Below, piece after piece: positions 1 through 10,635 of a stretch of DNA of 64,000 nucleotides (its first letter is position 1; each line of letters opens with the position of its first letter). The notes beneath the pieces were generated by a model. It had not been told where the DNA came from and did no database searches. It saw only the letters and a program-made list of their open reading frames with translations. The translations under genes were made by a program, and so were the position numbers. This DNA is from Psococerastis gibbosa (Eukaryota; Arthropoda; Insecta; Psocodea; Psocidae), in the NCBI GenBank assembly GCA_963971405.1, contig OZ020489.1, positions 3,410,001 to 3,474,000 of the forward strand, given 5' to 3'.

Positions 1-625
1 CAGTTTGCCAATGGCTAGTAATTAATTCGGAAATAATAACCAGTAATGTTCAAAAACCGATGGGGTCGTTGGCAGGGCAAGGTACAATGAACCACCTATT
101 TGCAGTGGTATGTACTGTATATACTATAATGCGATGTGCGATGCCAGTAATTTATTAATGAAAGTCCATACTATCGAGTTTTATTCCAATTCTTTAAACA
201 ATACAGGTTTACATAGAACAAAAATTTGGGGGGGGGGGTCCGGACCCTTTGGACCACCCCCTGGGCACGGCCATGTCTAGAGGTGATGTGGATTGTGGTG
301 TCGCCGAACATATTTTATTTATACGCCACTGCCTATTTGTAAAGCGGCCTTGGTTTTTATTCAGTATTCACATCGTTGCTAATCCCACGGCATAATATAG
401 CATACCTGGTCCTGTTATTAGGCCCACCGTTGCAGTCTGCTAAAATGCTGACTGAAGCTTAATTACCTTAGATAATCATACCAAAGCGATAGGTTTAGCC
501 AGATTGCTGCTGACTCCCTATGTATTTTTAATTTGTGTCTCATGAAACTACTTCGAAAAAGCTGATCTGAGGAATACATTCATGGCAAGTATGTTGCCTC
601 TGCAGCCCTTTATGAACTTTATGCT
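1..625. other. Non-coding, repeat remnants
   Basis: No gene is recognised. The first 110 bases resemble a repeat seen again near 8100-8200, 21750-21830 and 40320-40480, sharing a 'ggggtcgttggca' core. A run of about ten G lies near 228-238. Confidence 0.4.
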
Positions 626-855
626 GTCACTCATGGTAAATATTAAAATATAGCTTGCTTTCTATTATAGTTTTACGTTATGGCGTAGAACGTATAACTA
701 TTAAAACATTTTTTAGATATTTACCATGAACGCTGTTTACAGGTATGTGTATTTATTAGGCTACTGTACTTGGTACTATAGCGTCTTGTTAGCAGTAAGC
801 TATGCGCAGAATCAGTCGTAACGCGGTGAAGCCACGTGAAACTTAGTGAATGATC

Positions 856-1098
856 GCCGGCCGCCATACCAAGTTGAATCCAGCGGACCAGAGCAGGTTC
901 AAAGCTGCAGATAAATTGGTCGTGTGCACAGTGCCGGTAGGGAAACATGGTAGGACTTGTCCTGGTCACCTCCGAACTAATCGTGTGACTTGACTGTGTT
1001 TCCCAAGTGGTTCGGAATCCACTATAATCAGGAGGTCCACTGGAGTCCTATGGGCCCACACCGTGGCCTGGGACTGTATCAAACCATACTACTAGTAC
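856..1098 (+). mobile_element. SINE-like element (family B), complete with target duplication
   Basis: A 243-bp element is flanked by a perfect 12-bp direct repeat, tagtgaatgatc, at 844-855 and 1099-1110. That is the signature of LINE-assisted insertion. Other copies lie at 16513-16757 (-), 25613-25740 (-, short) and 31530-31764 (+). The 3' end is a short CTA-repeat tail. I do not see a strong tRNA-like head, so the class is inferred from the duplication and tail. Confidence 0.7.
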
Positions 1099-1303
1099 TA
1101 GTGAATGATCTGGTTATTAACTTTGTAAAACTTACTGTCACTCATGGTAAACATTAAAATATATAGCCTACTTTCTATATAGTTATGGCGTAATTGGCGT
1201 ACAACGTATTACTAGGCTATGTAACGTATCTTTTTAATTTTTACCATAAACGCTGTATAAAGGTACGTGTATTAATTAGGCTACGGTACCTGGTACTGTA
1301 TAG

Positions 1304-1568
1304 CAGGCGCGGATCTAGAATAAGACCAAAGAGGGGGCTAAGACTAAATATGATTTTTTTTTTTGAAAAACAGGGCTGCAATATTGAGGTTTTACGCATT
1401 TTCTGAGCAATAAGGGATCTATATTATATAGGTAATTATTACGATCGAGCACAAGGGGGGCCCGGGAGAAAATGTGTGAAAAATAAGACTGAAATAGTGG
1501 GGTTTTACGCATTTTGGGAACCTAATGGGGGGAGGGGGGCTAGCCCCCCCCCCATAGATTCGCGCCTG
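1304..1568. mobile_element. hAT-type MITE with CAGGCGCGGATCTA termini
   Basis: Terminal inverted repeats are caggcgcggatcta at the left and the near-complement tagattcgcgcctg at the right. The flanking octamers ctgtatag and ctgtatgt fit an 8-bp hAT target duplication with two changes. It is 265 bp, G/C-tract rich and non-coding. Better-preserved relatives in this window include 13181-14723, which has a perfect 8-bp duplication. Confidence 0.65.
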
Positions 1569-1723
1569 CTGTATGTCTTGTTAGCAGTAAGCTATACGCA
1601 GAATCAGTCGTAACGCGGTGAAGCCACGTGAAATTTAGTGAATGATCTGGTTATTAACTTTGTAAAACTTACTGTCACTCATGGTAAACATTAAAATATA
1701 TAGCCTACTTTCTCTAATAGGTA

Positions 1724-1862
1724 ATTAATTCAATCGAGCACAAGGGGGGCCCGGGAGAATATTTGTGAAAAATAGGACTGAAATAGTGGGGTTTTACGCA
1801 TTTTGGGAACCTAATGGGGGGAGGGAGGCTAGCCCCCCCCCCCCCATAGATTCGCGCCTGCT
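1724..1862. mobile_element. Right half of the same hAT-type MITE, duplicated
   Basis: The sequence repeats the right part of the element ending at 1568, including the terminus and the adjacent host unit. It therefore arose by tandem duplication rather than by a new insertion. Confidence 0.55.
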
Positions 1863-1935
1863 GTATGTCTTGTTAGCAGTAAGCTATACGCAGAATCAGT
1901 CGTAACGCGGCGAAGCCACGTGAAATTTTTGAGTT

Positions 1936-2700
1936 GTAGTTCGAATGATTTGACGGCAGAATTAGAGAAGGTATTTTTGTATTTTTGTTTAGGTACCAAA
2001 AAATCGTATAAAATATCAGATAATAATTTCGGCGGGCTTAGCTTTTGGCGATACTGCCTCATAAAACTGCTCAATCCTGTTTTAAAGTGTGAGACTATTG
2101 ATCATTGGTGTAATTAAAGGGGGAGGGCTTAGCCACCCCCAGGTACTTGTCAAGTCAAGCTTTTTGAAGAAATAAAAAAAATTGATTGAAAAATATGATT
2201 TTTTAAATATTTTTTTTTTTAGATAAATCGCATACAAAAAATTTAAATAATGAAGTGTAGAGATTCTCACAAGTACGAACAACCTACCACTTGAGACACC
2301 CCCCCCCCCCCGCTATTTTGGCAATTTACGCCAATGCTATAGGCACGAACTACAAACTAATTGAAACGGCTGCTTAATACTCGAGCAGGACTATGAATGC
2401 CACCAATGAATCAAGTCAACAATTCAGTGACAGACTGACAGAGTTATTGTGTTGAGGGCCCCTTACATTTCAAGCTCATTTAAAGGCTTGACAAACACTT
2501 AGATGCTGCTTTAAGAGACAGGGTTGGCCAAAATTTAAACTGGGAAGTGGAAAAATATAAATTGATAAAAGTCCGTGTGGCCGCAATACATCAATTAAAA
2601 GTATTATAACCCATTCAGGCTCTATACCTGAGGCCTGGTGGGGGTCGGCGGATCTTTTTTCTTAACTACTGTAGAGTTCTTAATAGGAAAGATGCGACAA
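1936..2700. other. Gene-free stretch
   Basis: AT-rich sequence with a C-tract near 2299-2311. No convincing coding, RNA or element structure is seen. Confidence 0.35.
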
Positions 2701-2762
2701 TCGGTTTTCGCTTCACACCAAAGATATATAAATAAAAAGATTATTGATGTTAATGGTTCGGA

Positions 2763-2870
2763 TGGGATATAAAGCAGGCGGTCCCGGGCCTTTCTAGTTG
2801 AGTGTAAGAGAGGGCTGTATATTCCTAACTCCGCTAGGTTGGCTAATTAATAGAACAAAAAGTCAATAAT
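2763..2870 (+). mobile_element. SINE family 1, 3' part
   Basis: It holds the conserved body (ggcggtcccgggc, then agttgagtgtaagagag and ctccgctaggttggc) also present at 17545-17755, 18288-18440, 9105-9195 and 54215-54390 (-). The tRNA-like head is not recognisable here. Confidence 0.6.
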
Positions 2871-3244
2871 GGTCTCCCACGGAGCTTCGTACCTTCCCAT
2901 ATGATTTCGTTGTTAAATAAAGTAAGAAATCCCAACCGGTACTTTGTCAAACAAGTTTTGGTTGTTGAAGATCAAATTGTATATGTTTATTAAATTAGGA
3001 AATCTACCGTACCCATTAATGCATAACTGATGTGCCGCCATTATATGCAGTTATATGCTGTATGCAGTACATCATATTAGTGCATTGCACACGTCTGTTT
3101 CTCTTGAACAAGGGAATATTTTTACAATCCAATGCTTAAGGATAGGGGAAATCGTTGCTTCAATGAATAAATTATTTACCATAGTTGATTGGAACCACTA
3201 ATAAATATCACTAATACCAATTAATATGTAGTAATAAGTAGTCA

Positions 3245-3490
3245 GAATGGCGTAGAGGTAACGACTCGGACTATCAACCAGAAGGTGACTGGTTCGAGTC
3301 CCACCCAAATGCCAAAATTTTCTAGTGGTACAATTATTTATCTTCTGACTACCATGCTTCGGAGGGCATGTAAAGCCGGCGGTCCCGGCAGTCTTCCCTG
3401 ACTGTCGATAGGTTAAACAGGAGGCTGTTGATGCAACCTGAAAACTCCTGTACCACGGGTAGTACCACCCCGACACGAATTTACTTTACT
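3245..3490 (+). mobile_element. tRNA-derived SINE family 1, variant with intact Pol III boxes
   Basis: The head has a box A-like tggcgtagagg and a canonical box B ggttcgagtcc about 45 bp further on. The body is shared with the other copies (gcttcggagggcatgtaaag and the GGTCCCGG core), followed by a diverged 3' region and a tttac-repeat tail. The conserved core resembles the shared central domains of animal SINE superfamilies, possibly the Meta type. That comparison is from memory and not checked. Confidence 0.65.
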
Positions 3491-4128
3491 TTACTTACCA
3501 ATTAATAAAAGAAAGCAGGTTCACTCGTAGCGGTTCTTTCATTAAGTTGCAGCTTTACTCAATTCCTTTTTCACTTTTTACGCCCCCACCTTTAAATGCG
3601 CCCCTCTGCTAATCGTTTGGCCCAGATTACGTGTTGTTAATCCCATTTGCATTTGCGTTATGTAAGAAAGGCGAGATCGATGCCGCTTGTCGCCAGCAAA
3701 GGCGACATGCTTTAGTCATTGTATGGTCAGCTATACGGTACGTAGACACACGTAGTTACATTACAGTACAGTGCAGAATACATACTATAGCTGTAGCTAT
3801 AGCTATATACAAATAGCTACAGCTGTTTACGTGGTACTACTGTATATGTATACTGGATAATATGTACTAAATGTGTATGCATATGTCCTATATGCATTTG
3901 CATACTGCATATGCACTAAATGTACATGTATAATTATGTACTATAATATAATATGTCACTTTTACTAACATTACGTTACGTGATTCTTCAGTCCGTTTAG
4001 GCGCAACCTCGACACCTCGTCATTTTGCCACTCGTCTCTCAATGTCACCTTTCTGCACCAGTTGTGGACGTTAAGCTTTCAAAGCCATTTCACCTAGGGG
4101 GGGGGGGCAGGAGGCAGGTCCCCATCTC
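3491..4128. other. Gene-free stretch
   Basis: AT-rich. It includes short alternating pieces around agctatagctg (3785-3830) and atatgcat-like repeats (3840-3950). I see no gene. Confidence 0.35.
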
Positions 4129-4579
4129 CAGGTGCAGATCTAGAATGAGACCAAGGAGGGGGCTAAGATTAAATACGATTAAAAAAGATAAATTGCAAAA
4201 AATTGCCAATATAATCAGAGGTATAAAATGGGGAAAACCGTTCTCATGGACGTACGCAGCTTCTAAATTAATGACCTTAGTGTCCTTTGCGCATGAGCCA
4301 GAGGGTTCGGAAATATGAAAGTGGCCCGAAGGTCTCCCCCGGGTGAATTTGTTTGAAAAATAGGGCTGAAAAATTGGGGTTTTACGCATTTTCAAAGCAA
4401 TAAGGTTTCTATATGGTAGGGAATTAATACAATGGAGTACAAGGGGGACCCGGGGGTCGCCCCCGCGCGAAAAAATTGCGAAAAATAGGACTGTAATAGT
4501 GGGGTTTTACGCATTTTGTGGAACCTAATGGGGGGCTATTGCCCCCCTTAGCCCCCCCCGCCCCGTTGATCCGCGCCCG
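4129..4579. mobile_element. hAT-type MITE, longer diverged copy
   Basis: The left end caggtgcagatctagaatg and the right end gatccgcgccc are degenerate versions of the CAGGCGCGGATCTA termini. The interior shares the 'gagggggctaaga' and 'ggggttttacgcatttt' blocks with the copies at 1304 and 13181. An extra segment of about 120 bp (4190-4310) is absent from the short copy. Confidence 0.55.
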
Positions 4580-5233
4580 CCCACCCCCTTAAAAAGCCAT
4601 TTCGTAAAAAAATGATTATGTAATATTAGTGCAGTATCTCACTACTCCTGTGGGTGTGGGAGGGGGGGGGGGGACACACAGTGGATAGCCTTGGTCGCAG
4701 CAATATGCAGATGAGTGACGTCACATCCGCTCGTGACAACCACCCCTCCCCCCCCCCTTGCCTTGGCAAGGGAGACTTTCTTATTGGTGAAGATCGACCC
4801 TTTTAAGTTTTAAATACGAGCTCGATACAATTTTTTATGTGAATTTTGTGACATTGTAGTTCACTGCATCATGGCATTCCTAATTTGCTGATGAAACTTA
4901 TGAGAGGGGATGATTATGTGAATAATATGACTTTAACTCTTTTTTTATTATATTCTATATAAATATAAAAAAATGGGCACTATCTTAAATTTACTGAGTA
5001 TCTGAGACAGGGAAATTTTATACAACTTACAACCGAACTCCTCCCCGCGTACCATGGTTCAAACAAATAGAAAAAGCTCCCATGAGAATGGTGGTGGCGC
5101 TATGTGTCAAATAAGGGCGGGCCGGCGGGCCCTGTTTGCACAAATTGCAACACGGAAGAAGGATGCTTCAAATATCTTATTATGATCTGTCCAAATTTCA
5201 GCATACCACACTCGGTGCTGTTCAATAAACTGA
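4580..5233. other. Gene-free stretch
   Basis: It contains a G-tract (4661-4673) and a C-tract (4748-4758). No gene or bounded element is recognised. Confidence 0.35.
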
Positions 5234-5396
5234 GGCGGGTATTCCACATACGTCAATCGTCAATGAAAAATTGAAAAATGACGTAACAATGACGTAAATT
5301 GACGTGGTAGCAGAATTTTTAGTATGTCTTTAATGTCTGCTAAAAAGGTCATTTTTCAATTTTTCATTGACGATTGACGTATGTGGAATACCCGCC
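5234..5396. mobile_element. Short palindromic MITE, PIF/Harbinger-like (copy A)
   Basis: Inverted arms run from ggcgggtattccacatacg to its complement at the right end. The outer ~60 bp pairs almost perfectly. The flanking trinucleotides are TGA at the left and TAA at the right, near the TWA target duplication of PIF/Harbinger elements. A sister copy is at 6736-6897. Non-coding. Confidence 0.65.
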
Positions 5397-6735
5397 TAAT
5401 TAAACCAATTACAGCTCCATTCTCAAGCATGCAACCCCTGAGTGATGTCTATATAATATATCCTTCATGAATTTATCAACGCTTGCAATTTTGATGCATA
5501 AGTAATAGTTAACCTCATTTTTGTAAATGTAAAATGTAAATGTTAAACAAACAAAACAAAAATTTTTTCCCTATTGTTTAAAGACTTTCCAATCTCTACG
5601 TTGTCGGAAAAATTGAAAGCGCGACCTTTCTTTATTTTGTATCGAGTTGTGGGGGATGGAAGGTCTGGTTTCTGAGTTAAGGTGTTTTGCGAACGCGCTG
5701 TTTGTGTTGGTGTTTCATATACTTGCTTTATGTTCCTTTATCCTATACTTTGAAAGCTCCTTCCAGTTTGGCCAATGGAAAATGCGTCACAATATTGGGA
5801 TGCTTTATTAAACAATCTTCAAACGCATCCTAATTCCTAATTCAATCAGCAATCTTTCAAACACGGCATTTTCAATTCACACTATTTCAGTAAAGTCATG
5901 TGCTGTTAATAATTGAATAATTCCATAGGTTGCCTAACATTATTGATGTCACCTCAGTCATTTCTATAGATAAGACTAATCACCTAATTAAAATGTGATT
6001 AAGTTATTAATTTTAAACTTTCAAGGTTTTTGTCGATCACCCGAGGAATTCTGCCTTCATTTCTCAATAGCATTCGAGGCCAACACATACTTACATACTT
6101 CGCGTGCCCAGGGAAACACGCATTATTGGATTATCCATAAAATTGAGGGCAACACTAACCATTGAGCTCATATATATATAGTGCAATTTAACTTTTTGGG
6201 GCAAAAATCGCAGATTTTTTTTTTGAAACCTTGCCGACGTTTTGTAGTTTATGTATCGGGAGAAATTTCATTTTGGCGCAAACTTCCCCCTCATAGACTT
6301 TGTATTACCAATATCATGGGAATTGGGGGTTGGGTAATCTTTCATGATTCATGAGTCAGGCCCTTAACCTAATAAAATAAATAAAATGATAGGTAGCTAG
6401 GTCTGTTCTTGCAAATTCAAGGCTGCCAGGTCGTGTACCTATCATACAATTAAACATGTAATTGTATAGTACTGTGGAAGATAGCATCCCTCCTGTATTA
6501 TTGCTTTGACGTCACTGGGCTGTTCTGTACCAAAAAGAAGGTCTGACGTGCACCTTACTGCACATAGGGGGTACCTATCTACATTTGTACGTAACCTCCG
6601 TGCGCAAAGATGCTATAAAATTTTGATAATGCTCGCCCTGACCCACTGATTACAAAATAATACTGTAGCTCAAATTTTAGCATTACGATTTTCCAGTCAG
6701 TCGATCTAAATCAGTGGGTATGCCGCTTAGCATTA
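5397..6735. other. Gene-free stretch
   Basis: AT-rich non-coding DNA. No open frame with protein-like composition, RNA gene or bounded repeat stands out. Confidence 0.4.
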
Positions 6736-6897
6736 GGCGCCCATTCCACATACGTCAATCGTCAATGAAAAATTGAAAAATGACGTCAAAATGACGTAAA
6801 TTTACGTGGTAGCAGAATTTTTAGTATGTCTTTAATGTCTGCTAAAACGTCATTTTTCAATTTTTCATTGACGATTGACGTATGTGGAATGGGCGCC
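6736..6897. mobile_element. Short palindromic MITE, PIF/Harbinger-like (copy B)
   Basis: Arms are ggcgcccattccacatacg and the exact complement at the right end. The element is flanked by TTA on both sides (6733-6735, 6898-6900). It is the same family as 5234-5396. The outermost bases differ between the copies, and differ in both arms in a matched way. Confidence 0.75.
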
Positions 6898-7040
6898 TTA
6901 ACAATTATTCTTCGGGTTAAAAATGTAAACAAAACAATTTTCAATAGTACTTTCCGTTAAAAAATTATCTTGTCCTAGATAACATTAAGAATAAAAATAA
7001 TCACTATAGTAGGCCGCAGGACTGCAGGAGCCTTAACTTA

Positions 7041-7424
7041 GGCGCTCATTCCATTGACCGGCTAGGGCTATTTCCAACAACGGTGACGTGGTAGCAGACA
7101 TTCAAGACTTAGGTAGCGTTTCCACCGACCTCGCATTGCAGAATGCAAATGACATTGACGGAAATTAGAATTTTTCTTTTTATAGAAATCTATTAAAATG
7201 TTTGTACTTAACATATCCCATGACGCCATTTTTTAATATTAGTTTATTTGTTTGTGATTTTACTGTATGATCATTGATCAATTTTAACTATGGCATAGAG
7301 GAAAATAAATATTTCCGTCAATTCTGCAATGCGAGGTCGGTGGAAACGCCACCTAAGTCTTGAATGTCTGATACCACGTCACCGTTGTTGGAAATAGCCC
7401 TAGCCGGTCAATGGAATGGGCACC
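7041..7424. mobile_element. 384-bp palindromic MITE, PIF/Harbinger-like (copy 1)
   Basis: Outer arms start GGCGCTCATTCC and end with the near-complement. The element is flanked by a TTA duplication (7038-7040, 7425-7427). Inside is a second inverted pair, starting near tttccaccgacctcgcattg and closing at the complementary gaggtcggtggaaa. No coding sequence is present. Further copies are at 10723-11106, 26343-29662 (split) and 30979-31306 (rearranged). Confidence 0.8.
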
Positions 7425-8849
7425 TTACGAAAGGATCGTAGTGCCACTCCCTCTCAAACAACCTCTTCAAATGACGTATAAGGATAGGGGTAGGTGGTAG
7501 GGGTGGTGTCGTGTGGGGCGGGGGAGGGGGGGGTGGTATTGAATTGATGATAAAAGTACATATGAGACACGCAAGTCCACCCCCAGGCATCAAGCGTGCA
7601 AGTTTACACCTAGCATAGCTGCATAGCATGCAAACTTATAACAGCCGATGACTTATTGACCTTCTTTCCTATGTACCCCTTTACAATAATGAGAAACATA
7701 CCCTATAATACAGCATATATAGTTACAGATTTGTTTACTGTTTAACTTGTTTAAAATAACGAAGCAAAAATGGTGTTGAGTATACGGCAGTAAAACTTCA
7801 CAGAGTTGAGAAAAATTACGTTAAGTTGACTGAGGCATACTGAGCAAGTGTTATACGTGAACAACAGTCTCCGAAATTTGAGGATTTAGAAAAATGGACT
7901 TGGTTGGATTCGAACCCACGATCTACGCATATTTGTCAATGGTAAGCTTGTCTCAGATTCTCCATTGTCGCTAGTAGGCGGTGTAGGTTGATATCGAGTA
8001 CGTGTATCAGTTTGTCTTCTTCTTTTTTCTTCCCCCCCCCTTAATGCCACGTGCGCAGCGTGGGGGGGGGGGGGAGTGGGCGCTCCGGACCCATTTTCTG
8101 AACTCGCCCCGGTCGGACGATATCAGTTTGCCAATTGCCAAAATTCATACGGGAACAACATAAATAATGTCCGAAATCTATGAGCGATCGCTTGTCCCCC
8201 CCCCCCCAGAGGAAAATTACCAAAATTGTAAATATATTATATAATATATAATATTTTATTGTAAATAAAATAAAATTAAAATACTCGAAGAGTCACGCGC
8301 CAAAAAATTGATTTAAAAAAAAATGGGGCACCAGTTTGCCAATTGCCAAAATAAATACAACATACATAATACAACATAAATAATGTCCGAAATCTATGAG
8401 CGATCGCCTGTAAATAAAATTGTAAATAAAATAAAATTAAAATACTCGAAGAGTCGCGCGCCAAAAAATTGATTAAAAAAAAAATGGGGCACCAATTTTG
8501 GAAAAATTGGACCCCCCGAAAACAATTTCAGGCGAAGCCTCTGCCGTGGCCTGTGGGGGTTTTGATAATTTCAGGGTGCGGATAAGGGTCAAACAACCCC
8601 GCGGAACAGTCCCATTATCACAAAAGTAAACAAACGCAATAATGGGGAGTAAACAAAACAATGAGGCGCAATATTTGTTTGTTTCCGCCCCATTACGATA
8701 TCGCGGGGCTAGGCGGCGCGTCGGAACAAAATTTCAGTATGCATTTCCACATATTGCATTACCACCTGGCATCAAGGGGCCTCTTAAATTCCCGCCAAAA
8801 ATAGATATTTTTTTTAAATTCTGGGGCCACCTGCCACGTTCCCAATGAC
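7425..8849. other. Gene-free; tRNA-like SINE fragment and local duplications
   Basis: At 7890-7990 (- strand) a box B-like gggttcgaatcc belongs to the same repeat as 38606-38678. From about 8100 to 8540 a segment with 'accagtttgccaattgcc', and then one with 'aaatactcgaagagtc', each occur twice, so the block is duplicated in tandem. G/C-tracts flank it. No gene. Confidence 0.45.
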
Positions 8850-9008
8850 CAAGGCCGTAGCCAGGATTTTTTTTTTTGGGGGGGGGGGGTTCAGAAATTT
8901 CATTGGATATTACATAGTAGTTTTTATTTTTCCTCTCAAAATCTGATTCTATCTTCATTTAGGGGGGGGGGGTATGAATCCCCATGAACCCCCCTAGCTA
9001 CGGCCTTG
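8850..9008. mobile_element. hAT-type MITE with CAAGGCCGTAG termini
   Basis: A 159-bp element with ends caaggccgtagccagg and ctagctacggccttg, G-tracts just inside both ends, and no coding capacity. A second copy at 10276-10435 has a good 8-bp target duplication, which supports the hAT assignment. Confidence 0.65.
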
Positions 9009-9104
9009 TCTATGATCAGTACTTAAAAACACGTAGCAAAGGTGGCCCCAACATTCATATAATATTTTTGGTGGGCTCGAATGTCCCATCTCACCTATAT
9101 GGAA

Positions 9105-9195
9105 CTCAGGACATGTGGAGTAGTGGTACAGACACCGCTTTCCCCCGAAAGGTTGTTAAGAGAGGGCTTTATAGCCCTAACTCCGGTTGGCTTAG
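9105..9195 (+). mobile_element. SINE family 1 fragment
   Basis: It carries the head region (gtagtggtacagacaccg, then ggttgttaagagagggcttt) and the gccctaactccg-ttggct motif of family 1, with an internal deletion relative to 17545-17755. Confidence 0.5.
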
Positions 9196-9600
9196 TAATA
9201 GAACCAGACCAGCAAATATACTAGAAGAATTGAGCACCTTGTAGTACCAAGGGCATACATAGCAAGTTTTACCAATATATAGCACCAAAATTATTTAACT
9301 TACTTAATATTTGTCCTGGGTCGCTGTCAATAAATAAATTTTCCAAATTCGTCCGGGAATGGCTGATGAGACGGAAAGAGGTGGAATCTTTATTTGAAAT
9401 AGTGGACTAGACTGTTATGTGTTTACGAGAGATCTGTTATTAATATGTAAGTGTAGTTTAATAAGTTAAAATAAGTCTAATTGATTTTTTTTCTTTTTTC
9501 TTTAGTTGTAGAGTAGGGTAAATTGTTATAGGTCTTCATGTGGGGCTTTACAATTATTGTATTTAAATTGTTCTATATTTAATACATTCATTCATTCAAA
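9196..9600 (+). mobile_element. LINE 3' end, 5'-truncated (family C)
   Basis: This is homologous to the 3' end of the LINE on the - strand at 55755-56850. It keeps the sequence for the C-terminal RT tail (matching LVVPRAYIA and KFVREWL of the other copy) in broken frames. It then has the same 3' UTR (gtcttcatgtggggctttac) and ends in an attc-repeat tail at 9583-9598. Confidence 0.65.
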
Positions 9601-9989
9601 GTTAATATTTAACTCTAGGCACCCCCCATCCACATTACACGCTTTTTGTTTAAATGGAATAAAACACGTTTGAAGGTCTATAAAATTAGTGAAATAAAGA
9701 AAGTTTCGAAGATCTAGAAAAGACTAAAAAAGATTTTCTCCTCAATATCGATTATAGACTATAATAGCCATCATAAATGACTAAAATGAGATGCTATAGT
9801 GTAGAATGAATATTCCTCTACATTTTGATATATTTGGGCTGTAATCACCAGTCACCACAAGTAGGCTATAATTTGGCCACTGTTTTCTTGTTCTTGTAAT
9901 CTTGCATTTTTCACATATTTTCTTCGACTTCTTCTAATTCCTTTCTTCATTCATACTTCTACAATGGCCATACCATGATGAATCCACCG

Positions 9990-10115
9990 GAACGGCCAGG
10001 TGGTAGCGTGCTTGTACTTGTGCAAGTCTCTACTTGCCATGCGATCGGAGACGTGTCGTAACTCAACACGGGTTCTAACCTACATTGGGGACTGGATAGG
10101 TCAATCGGATACATC
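9990..10115 (+). mobile_element. tRNA-derived SINE family 2
   Basis: The element contains a box A-like tggtagcgtgc and a canonical box B ggttctaacc, and ends near cggatacatcc. Copies on the - strand lie at 29665-29790 and 42555-42680. These two have several differences from this copy but keep the order of blocks. Confidence 0.6.
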
Positions 10116-10145
10116 CACGAAATTGTTTGTTTGCGAATAACCTTA

Positions 10146-10490
10146 AAAAAAATCCACTATAACCAGGAGGTCCACCCTGTCAGCAGTCAACTCCCCTTCA
10201 CCCTGAGGTGTAGCAGTCTACCTCAAGGCTACCTCAAGCTAATAAACAGACCCACTCCCCCCGCTAGGCTGCCATCAAGGGTTCAAACACCCCCCCCCCC
10301 TTCGAAATTAAATGACCTGACACTAGATAGAATCGGATTTTGGGAGGAAAAATAAAAACCACTATGTAATCTCCAATGAAATTTCTGAATCCCCCCCCCC
10401 CCCCTCCCAGAAAGGCAATCCTAGCTACAGCCTTGGCTGACATGGTTGCTTGAAAAATAAAAATCCTGAAGCAGGCGCTGCAAAGACAAC
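10146..10490 (+). mobile_element. SINE-like repeat (family B long form), interrupted by a MITE
   Basis: The sequence matches 46090-46275 from aatccactataaccaggagg to cagcagtcaactcccc and on to the 3' end (gaagcaggcgctgcaaag). The two halves are separated exactly by the hAT-type MITE at 10276-10435. This shows the SINE is older than the MITE. Confidence 0.6.
10276..10435 (-). mobile_element. hAT-type MITE with CAAGG termini, inserted in a SINE
   Basis: It is the reverse-oriented relative of 8850-9008, sharing 'aaatttcattgga' and the 'agatagaatc' block. The flanks gctgccat (10268-10275) and gctgacat (10436-10443) form an 8-bp target duplication with one change, as expected for hAT. Confidence 0.7.
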
Positions 10491-10635
10491 AAGCAAATAT
10501 TTATGGCTCCATCTTCAATTATTTTTCATGACAAATTCGGATTACTCGGTATTAATTCGGTAGGGTCCAATTTCGTGAATTTGATCTTGAAATAATATTT
10601 TTCGCCAGAGTACGCTCTTAGCAACAATCCTGGAA

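Larger units (their letters stand above)
626..1935. repeat. Tandemly duplicated block, about three units, carrying later insertions
   Basis: A unit beginning 'ctgtcactcatggtaaa' recurs near 626, 1135 and 1672. It contains the shared line 'gcagaatcagtcgtaacg' near 808, 1598 and 1890. Unit 1 is interrupted by a SINE and unit 2 by a hAT-type element. The third unit carries only the right part of that hAT element, so a further duplication happened after the insertion. No coding function is seen. Confidence 0.65.

Noticed and set aside
4025-4395. Frames of about 100 codons on both strands
   Set aside because: They run through a G-tract and the hAT-type MITE and match no protein family.
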